From the NCBI GenBank assembly GCA_016165875.1, contig JABBOT010000012.1, forward strand, positions 11,778,984-11,842,983: DNA of 64,000 bases. The letters are read 5' to 3'. The notes beneath the pieces are model-generated. The model was not told the DNA's origin. It worked only from the letters and a program-made list of their open reading frames with translations, and ran no database searches. Made by a program: the position numbers and the translations under genes. Every line of letters starts with the position of its first letter. Position 1 is the first letter of the stretch. Below, in pieces: positions 1 to 11,828 of the stretch. This DNA comes from Acanthopleura granulata. Its lineage: Eukaryota; Mollusca; Polyplacophora; Chitonida; Chitonidae.

Positions 1-410
1 ATCCATTGTCAGATGTAATTGATCAATTACGGCGATGCATTACCCATTGTCCACTATTATCTTTGCTACCATAAACTTTTGGCTGCCGGAGATTACCAGT
101 CGCCAGGCCAGATGAGGTTGTCCTGTATAGGGTTTTCGTGCACAGATAGCATCGTATTGTTTTTCGGCTCGCACATAGAACAACAATGATGGGGAATATA
201 TAAATAGCGGATATGACCGAGATAAGGTCATGTCGACTGGATATAAACGATAATAAGACCCTTCAAACTGATTTATAACGCAAAATATCGCACGCCATTT
301 TGCAGCGATACTTGTGATATTTAGTTTTTATATTCAGTTAATTCAGCGGTCAGTGACTTATTGTGTATGTCAACGGAAAAGATAAAAAATAATACATATA
401 CATGTAATAT

Positions 411-760
411 ATTCCATCGGCTCTGACATCGGCTGGCCATGTTCTCTGCTTAGCTTCCACATTAACCCGTCTGGATCGGACATCGGCTCTGACATCGTCT
501 GGCCATCTTCTCTGCTTAGATTCCACTTTAACCCGTCTAGCTTTGACATACGGATCTGACATCGGCTGGCCATGATTCCAGCTTAGCTTCGACATTAACC
601 CGTCTGGACCGGACATCGGCTCTGACATCGGCCGGCCATATTCCCTGCTTAGCTTCCACATTAACCCGTCTAGCTCTGAGAGCGGTTGTCCATGTTTCCA
701 CATTAACTTCTCTAGCTCTGAGAACGGTTGTCCATGTTACCTGCTTAGCTTTCACGTTAA
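411..760. repeat. Minisatellite, unit about 66 bp, with shortened end units
   Basis: A tandem array built on a unit containing GCTCTGACATCGGCTGGCCA, TCTGCTTAGCTTCCAC and ATTAACCCGTCT. The GGCCAT landmark recurs at 435, 501, 568 and 634 (steps of 66, 67 and 66). The related GTCCAT recurs at 688 and 730 (steps of 54 and 42), so the right end consists of internally deleted units. Open frames across it on the minus strand (up to 117 codons) are repeat translations, not genes. Confidence 0.9.
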
Positions 761-1736
761 CGACACTGCATCGTTACATTTACACACCCAATCGGATAAC
801 ATCCGATCTTTGCTCATCGCCAACAAATGGCGTTGTTAGGGTGGACTAGGCTGCTCCTCCCAAACTGAAGATCTTCTTCCTTTCCACAACAGTGGCTTAC
901 AAGTCTTTCTTATCATTATTAAAAAAAAATGTTAAGACAATCAAACAACCTTTTTAATGTTGTACGTCTTTTGGGTTTCAACCCAAACGTTGCGCAAGTT
1001 TATCTTTTTTCCGGACGATATCGAGTGAAGGCGAGTCAAATGGAAATGACGTTTAGCTAAGTTTGGCTTGCTGACGATGCACCAGGTACATTCGTATTCA
1101 TTGTGACGTCATGGTCTTAAATAATCAGGTGACATGAAGACAGAATTACTGCGTGATTAAACGAAACATGGTTTTGTGGCGTACTTGTTTGAGGTGTTGA
1201 GGACAGAGCACACGAAAAGACCGAGTTCCGGGTTAGCAAAGGGTAATGTTTTTCTGAAAGTAAGCTGGGAAGAATGGCCGAAACAGATCTCACATCTAAG
1301 CCCTGACCTACTTGTTGCCATGACTCTCGCACCATATAACACTTCATAATGGGACACATTTTTCTGCGCGTCTGGGAACCAAATCGTGCTGACCATTGTT
1401 ATCTGCTTGTAATACATGAGTACTACGTTACTAGTTTGCACCCAAATCAACAAGGCAAGAATGCCCAATACACAGATTTAGTCCCAATGACTTTGAGTGA
1501 CACAGATTTCTCACTGGCGTATTTTTTTCTTGTTTGAAACAAATCATACTAACAAAAATACACCAATCATTCTAAACTTTCCGACGTGCAATGCATCTCG
1601 GCATCATGTAAGAAAAATGTTACCAGATATTAAAGATATTACTGAAAAAAAGACATCCGGTATTTCTTCAACTGAAGCGGAGATTTTATGTCCGTAACAA
1701 GGCGCCATTCTTGTTGGAACTCCTTTCCAACCTAGG
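761..1736. other. Gene-free stretch
   Basis: No open frame with protein character and no recognisable repeat. It contains the putative 3' flank of the minus-strand gene at 2048-2887. Confidence 0.5.
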
Positions 1737-1742
1737 TTTATT
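1737..1742 (-). terminator. Candidate poly(A) signal for the 2048-2887 gene
   Basis: TTTATT on the plus strand reads AATAAA on the minus strand, about 305 bases after the stop codon of the 279-residue frame. A single hexamer in AT-rich DNA is weak evidence. Confidence 0.3.
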
Positions 1743-2047
1743 AACGACTGTATAACGGAAAACAACATCAGCCTAATCCGTTTTTTGGGAAGGTTTTAAT
1801 AACCCATAATTTAAGAGAAAATGTAATTCATAACAAATAAATCACAACGGAACTTTTTGCTTTTTCATCCATGACTGTTAATGTTAAAATCCCCATACTA
1901 TCTCATGTATGTCCAGATATATTAGAAATATTTTTATAAGTCAGAGAATGAAACACCAGGATACACCGTATCGGTCATTAAAAGTGAAGCCACATCCTAC
2001 GCACTCATGGCCATAAATGTAGGCGGCCATTGAGGGACATAATTCAA

Positions 2048-2887
2048 CTATCTCACTGAAGAGGGGCACTCTTTCAGATCACAACACAGGTCCCTTAATG
2101 TCCCTGACGACGTCTTTTTCAGTTTGTTCATCTTAACTCTGGAGGACTTTAACTTCCCTGAATTCGCAGAAGTCTTCGTCGATCCGTTGGCGTCTAAGAG
2201 CGTCCCACTTATTATACGAGTCTGCGCACAACGGTCGTCCGGCGTTGACAGTAACGTCACTTCCGGAACAGCTGTTTCGTCATCTGAACTGGACGCACTG
2301 CTGTTATATGGTGGTCGGAGGATATCAGTCCTGCTACCCCAGCATTCCTCGGGTATCTCGATATCAACTCCGTTTCCCTGCGCAAATGCAATATCGTCCA
2401 GTGGTTGACTGGCTTCGACAGTGGCTAGCCACGTTTGACACCGTTTCGTATTTTCTTCCAAGTACCTTCGGTTGTCGCACACATGAACATGGCGCCTCTC
2501 GCTGTTCAAACCGAATTCTCTCGGTTTTGTGTCACTCAAATTGACCGTGAGCGAGCCGTTCGGCAAATCTTCCTCTTGTATTAACATTTGGCTTCGAGTT
2601 CGGTGAAGTTTAGCTCGAATCCTTTTCCCGTGTCTTCCTGCTCGTGTAGAAGAGGTTGAGTGTTGACCGAGTATTTCAGGGGTGCCATGAGAGGAAGACT
2701 CGGGGGACGGGAACCCATCTCCTACCCCCGGGATGACCTGAAGTCCAGTTCTCTGTAGTTTACTCAGGTCAGTGAAATAAAGCTGTCTCAAAGTGTCGGA
2801 ATCTTCTGAGTCTCCCACAAAGTCTCGCCAACATGGAGCTCTAGGAGGTTTGGCGATCATGTTAGAACACCGGGCACTTTTATACAT
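2048..2887 (-). CDS. Uncharacterised Ser-rich protein, 279 residues, intronless frame
   Basis: I do not recognise this protein. It is one long minus-strand frame in a region where other frames are short, and its composition is protein-like: mixed polar, Ser/Thr-rich, no transmembrane segment and no signal peptide, so probably intracellular. Visible features are an acidic DSEDSD patch (residues 26-31), a basic stretch around 84-98 (GRHGKRIRAKLHRTR), a compact segment at 149-166 (RCQTWLATVEASQPLDDI) that looks the most like a conserved motif, a Ser/Asp run near 198-205, and a Lys-rich segment around 245-259. The start is uncertain. The first Met is at 2887, but the next Met is residue 10, and a TATA-box-like TATAAAAG overlaps codons 2-4. 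The frame could therefore start later or be the last exon of a spliced gene. No neighbour suggests a function. Confidence 0.6.
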   Translation of the reverse strand: MYKSARCSNMIAKPPRAPCWRDFVGDSEDSDTLRQLYFTDLSKLQRTGLQVIPGVGDGFPSPESSSHGTPEILGQHSTSSTRAGRHGKRIRAKLHRTRSQMLIQEEDLPNGSLTVNLSDTKPREFGLNSERRHVHVCDNRRYLEENTKRCQTWLATVEASQPLDDIAFAQGNGVDIEIPEECWGSRTDILRPPYNSSASSSDDETAVPEVTLLSTPDDRCAQTRIISGTLLDANGSTKTSANSGKLKSSRVKMNKLKKTSSGTLRDLCCDLKECPSSVR

Positions 2888-5800
2888 AGTCTCATGAATC
2901 CAAAAATCTTCTTTTCTTCAGACTAAAAGCGTCACGCGCATGAATGGATCCCCCACACAATCATGTCAAACTGCATACATTACTGGGTGCGTATGGTGAC
3001 AGAAACCTGCCTATTGAACTGTGCCTTGGCTACACCTACAAACCCCTACATCTGACCCAGACTCTAATAACCGGCACGGCACGTCGATTTCGAGCATGTG
3101 AAGTCATCGCTGCCTGCCGCCGACGGCAAAGCCGAATACAATTGGCAGCTTGTTTTCCAGAGGTATTGTGATCCATTTGCGGAAAGCTATGAGCTCTAGA
3201 GGATTTCACCTCCGAGCAGTTGAGGCACTTACAATGCACCCAACAAACATATCTGTTCCAGCTAAATACGAACGCTGCACATTTTTTTGTTCAGCACAGG
3301 AACAACAAAGTCAAACAGGCGAAACTCGTACCCGCCAGACACAATTCACGGCAACCTGGGCGAAAACTTGGCAACTGCCACAGTGTTGTTATACAATAAC
3401 GGCAGAGATAGGAGGGTATGCGCTGTACTCTGATGTTCCTCTTTTTTTTTTCCTTTGTGTTTATTAGGATGTCCTCTCCCTCAGATTGTCCTTTCCTCCA
3501 GAGCACAGAGTATACTAATCTGAAAACAAAATAAGTAACTTATTATTTCATTAGCCGAATTACAACTCCTCCCGCTCGCATGTATACGCCGACGTAATGG
3601 AGTTTTCAATAGCGAAACGAACGACTCGGACGAGTTGATGTAGGCAGGCTATAATGTTTTACGTTGACCTACAGTCGACGTGAAGTGGTGCGATTTCACC
3701 CACAGTAACACAAAAGCTATTAATGTCAAATGGCAACCAGCCTACGATAATATACCCAATCTTCCGGCGACTACCGATAACATTAAAACCCTGGCGTGCG
3801 GTGGCAGTATCATTGAGAGGTAATGAGGCCTAACTTAAAACGCCACTCACTATTATTCCATCAAATAACAACATCATATGCTCGATATTTGTCATGCATC
3901 TTCCACACCAGTCAGTTCACTACATCATACAATTCAAATCCCACAACTTAACCAGAAGACGCTGACAGAGAGGTTCCGGTTCGAATCCCGTTGGGGGCAT
4001 GTCTGATTTCTTGGAAGATGCATGATTTCTTGAGGCACGTCGCAAGGGATTTGGCCATTTATACCGCCCAGCGGGTTGTGAGTTGGCGGCATCAAGGCGT
4101 GTGTCTTCCTCAGTAACTCATCCAAAATGAGAGTGTTTATTGAGTTTTTCCGATAATGAGTAACGAATCACAACGCCACTGATGTGACCAAAACGACTTT
4201 AAATCTAACTCAGTGCTTGTCTGTCATTCACTGGGACACAAGAGTTACGGTTTCAAATCCTGTCTTGGTTAATCGTATATTCATCCGCTCTCAACGCGTA
4301 ATGCGGGTCTTGTGATAAAAAGCGGTTGACGATAGACTCCCGCTGAAGACTGTCTGCAATTAATATGGGGTGCGTATGAACTTAATTCGCATGTGGGAAA
4401 GTTTGTCCTTAAGTTGCAAAAAGTCGTTGGTTTACTCCGATTTCTTCCACTAACAAACCTGACCGCTGTCTGACTGGTGAACAATTCTTGAGTACAGCGT
4501 TAAGTAACAATCAAATAAATAAATTAACTTAACATAAATTATACGTTATCTTAAATTTTACTAGATTATCTGTTCTTTTTCTCAGTTGACGAATACCGTC
4601 ATTTTCTTTCCAAGCCTTTCCTTTTGTTTTCTCCATAAAACAGGCGTTAGAGACCAGACATATTATATGTTGTGTCTAATACTGTTTATTGACTTGACTC
4701 GTTCTCACTTCAAATACGGTTAGTTTATCCTGTATTCCCAATCTGACACAACAACCGACACCGACCCATTCAGCCCCGGATGTTATCAGAGCTATTGTCA
4801 AGTGGGCTCACCGGTTGTACAAGTAGGATGGGCCCCGTGTTAAGTGTATATACTGCGGCTTCCAAGAAACACTGCTCTACCCTAACATCTGGTGTGTGTA
4901 ATCCGTACACACGCGAATTGTGGATACAACCGGGGTCTCAATTACTTCACATCAGCCTCATCAACGCCACGAATTTATATAGGGCGGACGGGATTCAGCG
5001 CTTGAATAGACCCGTGCATGCGGGTAGAACATACACACATACATCCACACACGGACTATAATGTGTGAAAGGTACATGGAGTATAGCGTACACCACAACT
5101 GTTACAAACATTATAGCTGGTATACAGACTACAGAAGTTGATAGAACAAAGAGGCTATCAGCATCCTTTATACACGTATATAGGTTACACATATGCCACT
5201 GCGTCCGAAAACACGGCTCTATTTATAAACAGACCGGGTCACTCCCGTAAGGCCGTCGTCAGGGGGGCAAAATCATGCTTGTTTCCAGATTTTGCCACGG
5301 CCCTAAGCACAAACTCTTGTTCCCCTCTGTACACACCTCCATACGTACATTCAGGAGTAATTTACTTACCTTATATACACTCGTGATTATAAAGCCTACG
5401 TCGCAGAGTTAATCGCTTGGAATCGTACAACGCTTTAGATCTAGCCAGTGCTATAGCTATACAGAAACATGGGAGGTTCCGTACAGAAATCTACACGTCT
5501 CAGCAGAATTACACCGGCGATATGTATAATTTTAAAGCCGGAGCAAATCAGAAGAAACATGACATAAATACTGACAGTACCTTGTCCAGGAAAGATCATT
5601 TGCGGTATACCGTGGTTCGCGTGTACACTTATGCCGCCACTCAGCTGTTTTCTTTGGAGATGTATTCACTTCGTGGATCTGTGTTCTTTCCCTGAGCTGT
5701 CCAGTAATCAAAGGCTCTCTCTGTGAGAAAAAAAGGGCGAAGTCCGAATCCTATTTTTGGTTACCGGTGTCTCCGAGGCCTGTTCAACGCTTACGGGCGT

Positions 5801-8800
5801 AACCACATCTTCCTGTCTCTCTCAATTGTTCTTCCTCTGTATTTAACTGTCAGTGAAGTGCCTAAAAGCATACACACCACAATCCCTGTTCACTTTGCTA
5901 AGTATACATCTCCGCTGTAAAGCCAGGCCGATAATTGTTAGCCCGTCGGCGCATGTGCAGAGCTCTGTCTGACATTCGAGCCCCAGCCTTCATGGTACGC
6001 GGAGGCCGAGGAAAGGGGCTGGCGGTGTGTTGGCTCACACGCGAGGCCTGTTGCCGCTTAAGACTCCTATGTATGTTCAAAGTGTCCGACTCTGACTTGC
6101 CTTGCCTGTGTTCTTTTACACCGCGGTATTTTTACCCGCAACAAACGAACAGGAACAATGTGCCACATGTGGAAACGAGCAAAGTTAATTTTTTTCGTTT
6201 TTACTGTCTGGGTGTAGATGGAATAGCCAACTTTGCCAACACTATCTATCGAGTTAGACAGGAAGTTGCAGCATTCGCACACGATATTCAGTTTGTTCTT
6301 CAGGGAGCTATACCTTTTTCACTTTCCAATTCTGCTCGGCCGTGGGGGCAAACAACTACCCAAACATCACGCCTGTGTTAACATTGAACTGTTTGTCCAT
6401 ACTGAGGCCTACTCGGCAAATAGCCGGAACGTCTTAAACTAAACATTCCAGGTGAAGACCCCTCTTTGCTAAGGTCATTGTTTATGTCGTAAGGGCGAGA
6501 CTTCACTTGGAGCCTTCTGTTCCAGTTGGACACTTTAGATAATTCATGACTTAGCCAATCAAATCATAATACGACACATGCACATTTCGTCGTAATTTAT
6601 TTGTTGATTTGTTTATGGTTTTAGTCAAGTCTACAAGTTCTACAGTCAAGAATTAGAACGTACTAGATTTAGGCCATAAGATTAATTGGCTTCTATGGTG
6701 TTCAGTTATAATACTATATTGTGTGAACAGAGAGAGAAAACAGGCTGAAACACTTATTCCAGACGCACTTGAGCCTTTTTAGAACAGAGATATATATGTC
6801 ACCACTGCTAACAGAAATAATGCTCACATCCAACCTACACTACAAATATTACTTCTGATCGTGAAATTAAAAAAAAATATTCCAACTAACAAAATTACTG
6901 ACGCGAAGTACGACCTCTGTCGGTTTTAACACTGGTCGCCCGGTCGGTCGGTCGAAGTTTTAACATCCTCCCTTTTAATGTGTGCAATTCACTTACCGGA
7001 AAGCCTTAGTGCAAAACAACATCGACTTTGTTGCAGAATTTCGCAACTACTGCGATTTTGGTCTTGCTTCATATATTATCAAAACAGTGGGCAGAAAACC
7101 TAGTCCTGTGTTTTCAACGAGCTCTGCTCGGCTCCCCATCCCCATCACAATGCTGGTCGACGGCGTATAAGTGAAATCATCCCGCATAAGAAAAGAATCC
7201 TCTGCTTTTGATCGGACAGAAATGGTCACGTGAGAGACGTGTATATCTCTATACCCTGCACCAAATGCTATATGCGCCCGATGACAACAGTAAGAAGAAC
7301 GCCATGACGTGAGAGTTACAATGTGAAACGACAATGACACCAATGACAAAACGTCACGGAAGAATGTTGATACAATATTGTCAACAACATTATGACGTCT
7401 TAATTCACAGATCACTGTTTAGTAATTCAGAGCTCCTCGATGCGACAGGAAATTACGGTTGAAGCTTCTTTTCTTTTTCAAGAAAGAAATTATAGTGTAG
7501 GTTTTAGGGTTTTCCGCGGGATAAATCATTACGTATATACTGAGTGAATTGATACGAAACTATATGGAGTCAGTAAAGTCTCATATATGGCTGGGGTCTC
7601 GCCCAGTATGAGGGTTGCTGAACACAGATAATTTCGTCCCCTTCCACTCAGTAACCATGTATTCAATGATATTATTCCGTATGACCCGACCTGGAGGGGA
7701 TGTGTACAGGTTTACAATTCTTCTGTCAACCCATATTTCTGTCAATCGGCAACGAAACAATTTTCCGGACTTTTTCGAAACTTTTCATTGAAATCAATGA
7801 ATGTTTGGTACGTGGCGTCAACATGATGACTCTCTGTTCAGGGCCATTTCGTCCCTTTTTTCACAAAGTTATATATGTTTTTGTCGTGTATTTCTACTTC
7901 GACAGTTTTCCGGATTATTCTTCTAAACGGTTCATCATATTAAATTAAAAGTTGGTACATGGTTTCACCATGTCTTGGATGCTACAGATCAAGTTTAGGT
8001 TCCAGGCAGTCTCCTCCATTTTAAACAGAACCATGGCTGTCCTCCTTTCGACTTTGACAGTTTCCCCGGCTTTTTGAAAACTGTTATTTATAATGGCTCT
8101 TTAAGATCAGTACATGGCTTCCCACGACAGACCGAGTTCGCGAGATTTGTATCGTTGCGTTCAATGTCGACAAAAGTATGGTTTGATTTGTTCGAGTGTG
8201 GACTCTGGTGCTATCGATCACTTAAATAAGTGGGTACTAGAAAAGGCTTATTTAAACGGTCTTGAATAGAAATAAAAGGATTTGAATTCGTAGGCGCGTA
8301 CTTCACTAACATTGTTTGACGTCTGTGACTTAATGTGGGCTTTTCACCTTTACATTTGGCAATGGGTAAAATCCTTGGGCAGTGTATTATGCAATTGGCA
8401 CCAGTAGCTATTCTCAGTGATCTGAAAAGTGATGATTATAGATCAAATAAGGCAGATGGGTGACGTCATCCTATGAAGATTTGAACACTGAATTCAGATG
8501 CCCAATCGTTTTTGCTCTCTTGAAGAACAGTTAAAATCAGTATATTCCGTGGGGTATTATATGACGATGGTTTCATTTTCTGTGGTATCTTCTTTTATAG
8601 GAGCTTTATATTAACGCTATAATCAAGATCTGAACTGATCTGCGAATAATGCAAAAATATAAATAAGTTTCAAGATCATAAAAATTTCTTCATCTACTTA
8701 CGTTAGGTTGGTGTATTTTAAACTCTTTTAACATGTCGGTTCCGAGACTGGTATCGAGATGCCAGGTAACGCCAGGCAACGGCAGGGAAACGAGATTCTA

Positions 8801-9747
8801 CGATTCTAAAACCACTGACTCGTTACTTTCCGTCAACGCTACTGTTATGTAGAGATCGGGCGTCATGATTAGTACAATTACCGTATGTTGTGTTACACAG
8901 AAATGACACATCGACATGAATCACATGCCGGATACTACAGTCTCTTGATACCCTATGATTCGTTTCCTTCGAGATAAGGCGATCACAGAGACCATATAGA
9001 TTTCACAGGAAATACGAGAAACCTTTAGTGGCAACACACAGACTGGCATTCATGTATGGAACAATAGCTCTACACGGAATATGTATCTGGTGATTTATAC
9101 ATAAAATGAGAAGTTTCCTGCATGTTAAACACTTATGGATGCCGGATGGTCAAATCTAGGGCTACGGACTTCGGCTACGATTTCACAACCTGGACATTGC
9201 AGTTAAGTACTGCTTAACACAACGTTACTCACACGACAACCAGTGCTATAGGTATTCTATTAAGCGTAAATAACGCTACACGCTCTCTGTTACTGTTGTA
9301 GTTGTCTTTACCTGGTTTCATCCACCCACAAAGCTATCCGTCGTCATAATTTCAGCTACGTTATGCATGTAATGTAGAGCTCATGTACCTGCAGTAGGTA
9401 CGTTCTAAAGCTATCCTTATGTAGGGGACTATCATTACTTGAGGAGGATGTTGTAGAATCAGATACAACACATTTCAAGGGAGACAATTCTAACAATGTT
9501 TATTACTGATGCAATGGTAGACTGAACAGTGATTCAACTGATGAGGGATATACTCTCTTAAAACACAAGACGGTGTACAATTAGAAACATACATTATCAC
9601 GCTTGATATTGTCAGTATTCGTTGTACTTACTGGTGCTATATATGTTTGTTTATGAAAACAGTGTCAAACATCAAATGCGGTGTTTTGTATTTTTTTATG
9701 TTCGGTACGGTAAGTGGGATGTTCGTTATTGATTGTTGACCATCAAT
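2888..9747. other. Gene-free spacer of about 6.9 kb
   Basis: Only short open frames (the longest is 148 codons at 5935-6381 on the plus strand, without protein character). It holds a tRNA-promoter-like fragment near 3978 and low-complexity AT-rich stretches. The segment around 7620-7860 repeats a phrase containing CATTTCGTCCC that recurs inverted near 29760-29900, suggesting an old dispersed repeat. Nothing else is recognised. Confidence 0.5.
3945..4125 (+). repeat. Possible tRNA-derived SINE remnant (B-box only)
   Basis: GGTTCGAATCCC at about 3978 is a perfect RNA polymerase III B-box, followed by non-tRNA sequence. No A-box or cloverleaf is visible upstream, so this is more likely a SINE relic than a tRNA gene. 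Confidence 0.3.
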
Positions 9748-9753
9748 TTTATT
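9748..9753 (-). terminator. Candidate distal poly(A) signal for the 10422-11828 gene
   Basis: TTTATT on plus gives AATAAA on minus, about 670 bases after the stop codon. No AATAAA on the minus strand was seen closer to the stop. Confidence 0.25.
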
Positions 9754-10240
9754 TGCAAAAATCTGCAAGTCTTTTCCTCATGTTTTGCGATGGAGAATGC
9801 CGCAGAAATTATAAGTTATGCACCAGAAAGCTTTATCTAAGAAAAAAATTGAAAATTTGAGAGCTCTTCTTCAGGCTGATGTTTTGAATTAACACACATT
9901 GGAGGCAGGCACAAATGAACATGACTTTCCCCACATATTTAACATTGTCTCGTGCCAAAATAATTTTTGCATGATCTACATGATCAATAGTCATGCAGTA
10001 TGTATCTATCTTAAGTAGTTGTTATAAAAGAAAGTAAGAAACACCACGAACGAATTGTGCACATTACCGGCACATGTAAATCGTAGAAGCTTGATGGGCT
10101 GTACATAGTGTAAAGATGGTAAAACATGCGTATCTCGTATACAAAACATATGTGCAGGAAAGTTCGTGTTGCCAAGATCGGTTTCCCCCAACTATAACAA
10201 TAATGGGCATAGTCCATGTGAAAAAATGGATGTCAACAAG

Positions 10241-10254
10241 TAAATAAATAAATA
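10241..10254 (-). promoter_or_regulatory. AU-rich element in the putative 3' UTR
   Basis: On the minus strand this reads TATTTATTTATTTA, which contains overlapping ATTTA pentamers and the UUAUUUAUU nonamer of mRNA-destabilising AU-rich elements. It lies about 170 bases after the stop codon of the 468-residue frame. The same bases on the plus strand look like a SINE-type TAAA tail, so the regulatory reading is inference. Confidence 0.3.
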
Positions 10255-10421
10255 CATTTAACCTACAAGATAGGTTCCTTGAGCCTAAACAAAAAGACAA
10301 GCCTCCCAGGACACTTGAATTGAAGACGAACTAACAATTAAGTAACGCTATCAGCGATGATAATTTCAATTTTTAAGTCATAAAGTACCACAACCTATAT
10401 ATTTTTCTTTTCCTTATGTCC

Positions 10422-11828
10422 TTAAGTTATATCTAATGGTGATACAGGTCGACACAGGACACCGTTACCATCCATACGTCGGGTAAAATTGCTCCCTTCT
10501 GACCTGTGGGTGAAACATTTCTTGTTCGTTTCCCGTGAAAAATCACTTTCTTCCTCTTCTTCTTCCTCGTCGTCGTCCTCTTCAAGACAACTCTTAAAAT
10601 CGTCTTCATTTAAGGTGCCAGACGGATTCACCCAGTACTTCAGCTGACTTCGCGATGGGCTAATCGTTTTCACGCTCTTTGCAGGGGATAGAGTTAAGCG
10701 GCTTGTTTCAAGGTTCAAGTCGGACTGACAAACTGAACAGTCGCACTTTTTCTGAAGGCTACCATTTTGATTCACCGCGCTTTGAATGAAGCAACTTTTC
10801 TTATCGTGCAGCACAGACTGTCGACTGATTAGTAAAAACGGTTTTGCTGGGACATATTGTCTTCCGTGCATCCGCCTGTGGTTCAAGTGTAGAAAATACT
10901 CACTCCTCCGAGTTGTCTCCACGCGCCGTGCTGTTGGGGCGTGAGTTTCCGGTATTGCGTAATGACGATGTGTTATCACGGGTGAAGGCGTAGCAATGGA
11001 TTTTCGTGCGCCAGATAATTGGACATCAATTACTGACCCTTTTCGCGAGCTAGGTTCAGTTTTACTGTTATAATACTGTAGCAATTCGTCTGTTTGACGC
11101 TCGTAATCAAGCCGTTCGCGTGTCACCACATCATTATCTTCATATATGATGCGGGATTCGGGGTTGGTTTCATGACCGCGACCTGCTCTTTTGTAATCCT
11201 TCCTCAGAACGGAAACGTACGCTCTCGGGATATCATGTTCGGGGACTTTTATTCCTGAGCCTACCACTTTGAAGAAAACTCCGTTCGTTTCGGGGTATAC
11301 CCGTTGATTTTGGGATCCATTTCCAAGCTTCCCATAAAATTTGCGCACCGGTATGGAACGTCGAGTTTCCAAGCATCCAGACGACTTCGAGGACTGTCTG
11401 GTCTGAGACCGCGTGAAGCTGGTATCACCTCTGCTCGAGATATTTTCTCGAGCATGGCTAGCTGACTTGCATTTCCGATCAAAATTCCTGTCTTCGTGTT
11501 GGTCTGCAGTTTGCCGTTGACTCAAGCCATGTAGTGTAGCTGAGGAAAACACCGGTGCGCTCTGTGACCTTTTCGGCACACATCTATTGGGTACTGTGCC
11601 GTCCTCGCTTAGGAATCGGAGGCGTATATTGTTCACAAAAGCCTGATTCCTCAAATGGTCTATATAGTTGGACTTCCTCGCCGGGAATAAGTTCGACGGT
11701 GCAATTCTTTGAGGTTTGATCTGCAGTTCGTATGCCGACTGAATCTTTCTTAGTTGAACGCCATGTTTCAAAGATGGCTGTGTGACTTCGTCGTCGTTGA
11801 ATGATGCGTTCGTCTGTGTTTGCTTCAT
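10422..11828 (-). CDS. Uncharacterised basic, Ser/Arg-rich protein, 468 residues
   Basis: I do not recognise this protein. It is the longest open frame in the window and far longer than chance would allow here. The start is well supported: an in-frame TGA lies eight codons upstream of the Met at 11828, with no splice acceptor between them, so the gene is probably intronless. The sequence is hydrophilic and largely disordered in appearance, rich in Ser, Arg and Lys, with no signal peptide or membrane segment. Near the N-terminus it has a segment with KIQSAYELQIKPQRI, then Arg/Ser-rich linkers, a Cys-containing stretch (KKCDCSVCQSDLN) in the last third, a very acidic patch at residues 416-429 (EEDDDEEEEEEESD), and a C-terminal PVSPLDIT. 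It may be a scaffold or cytoskeleton-associated protein, but nothing in the sequence proves that. Confidence 0.7.
   Translation of the reverse strand: MKQTQTNASFNDDEVTQPSLKHGVQLRKIQSAYELQIKPQRIAPSNLFPARKSNYIDHLRNQAFVNNIRLRFLSEDGTVPNRCVPKRSQSAPVFSSATLHGLSQRQTADQHEDRNFDRKCKSASHARENISSRGDTSFTRSQTRQSSKSSGCLETRRSIPVRKFYGKLGNGSQNQRVYPETNGVFFKVVGSGIKVPEHDIPRAYVSVLRKDYKRAGRGHETNPESRIIYEDNDVVTRERLDYERQTDELLQYYNSKTEPSSRKGSVIDVQLSGARKSIATPSPVITHRHYAIPETHAPTARRVETTRRSEYFLHLNHRRMHGRQYVPAKPFLLISRQSVLHDKKSCFIQSAVNQNGSLQKKCDCSVCQSDLNLETSRLTLSPAKSVKTISPSRSQLKYWVNPSGTLNEDDFKSCLEEDDDEEEEEEESDFSRETNKKCFTHRSEGSNFTRRMDGNGVLCRPVSPLDIT

Noticed and set aside
350..755. Three overlapping minus-strand open frames (67-117 codons)
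   Set aside because: They are translations of the 66-base minisatellite and show its period.
411..760. Possible CRISPR array
   Set aside because: Units are whole-length tandem copies with no unique spacers, and the DNA is animal.
5935..6381. Plus-strand frame of 148 codons
   Set aside because: No domain, low-complexity mix of residues, overlapping antisense frames of similar length, no promoter or splice context.
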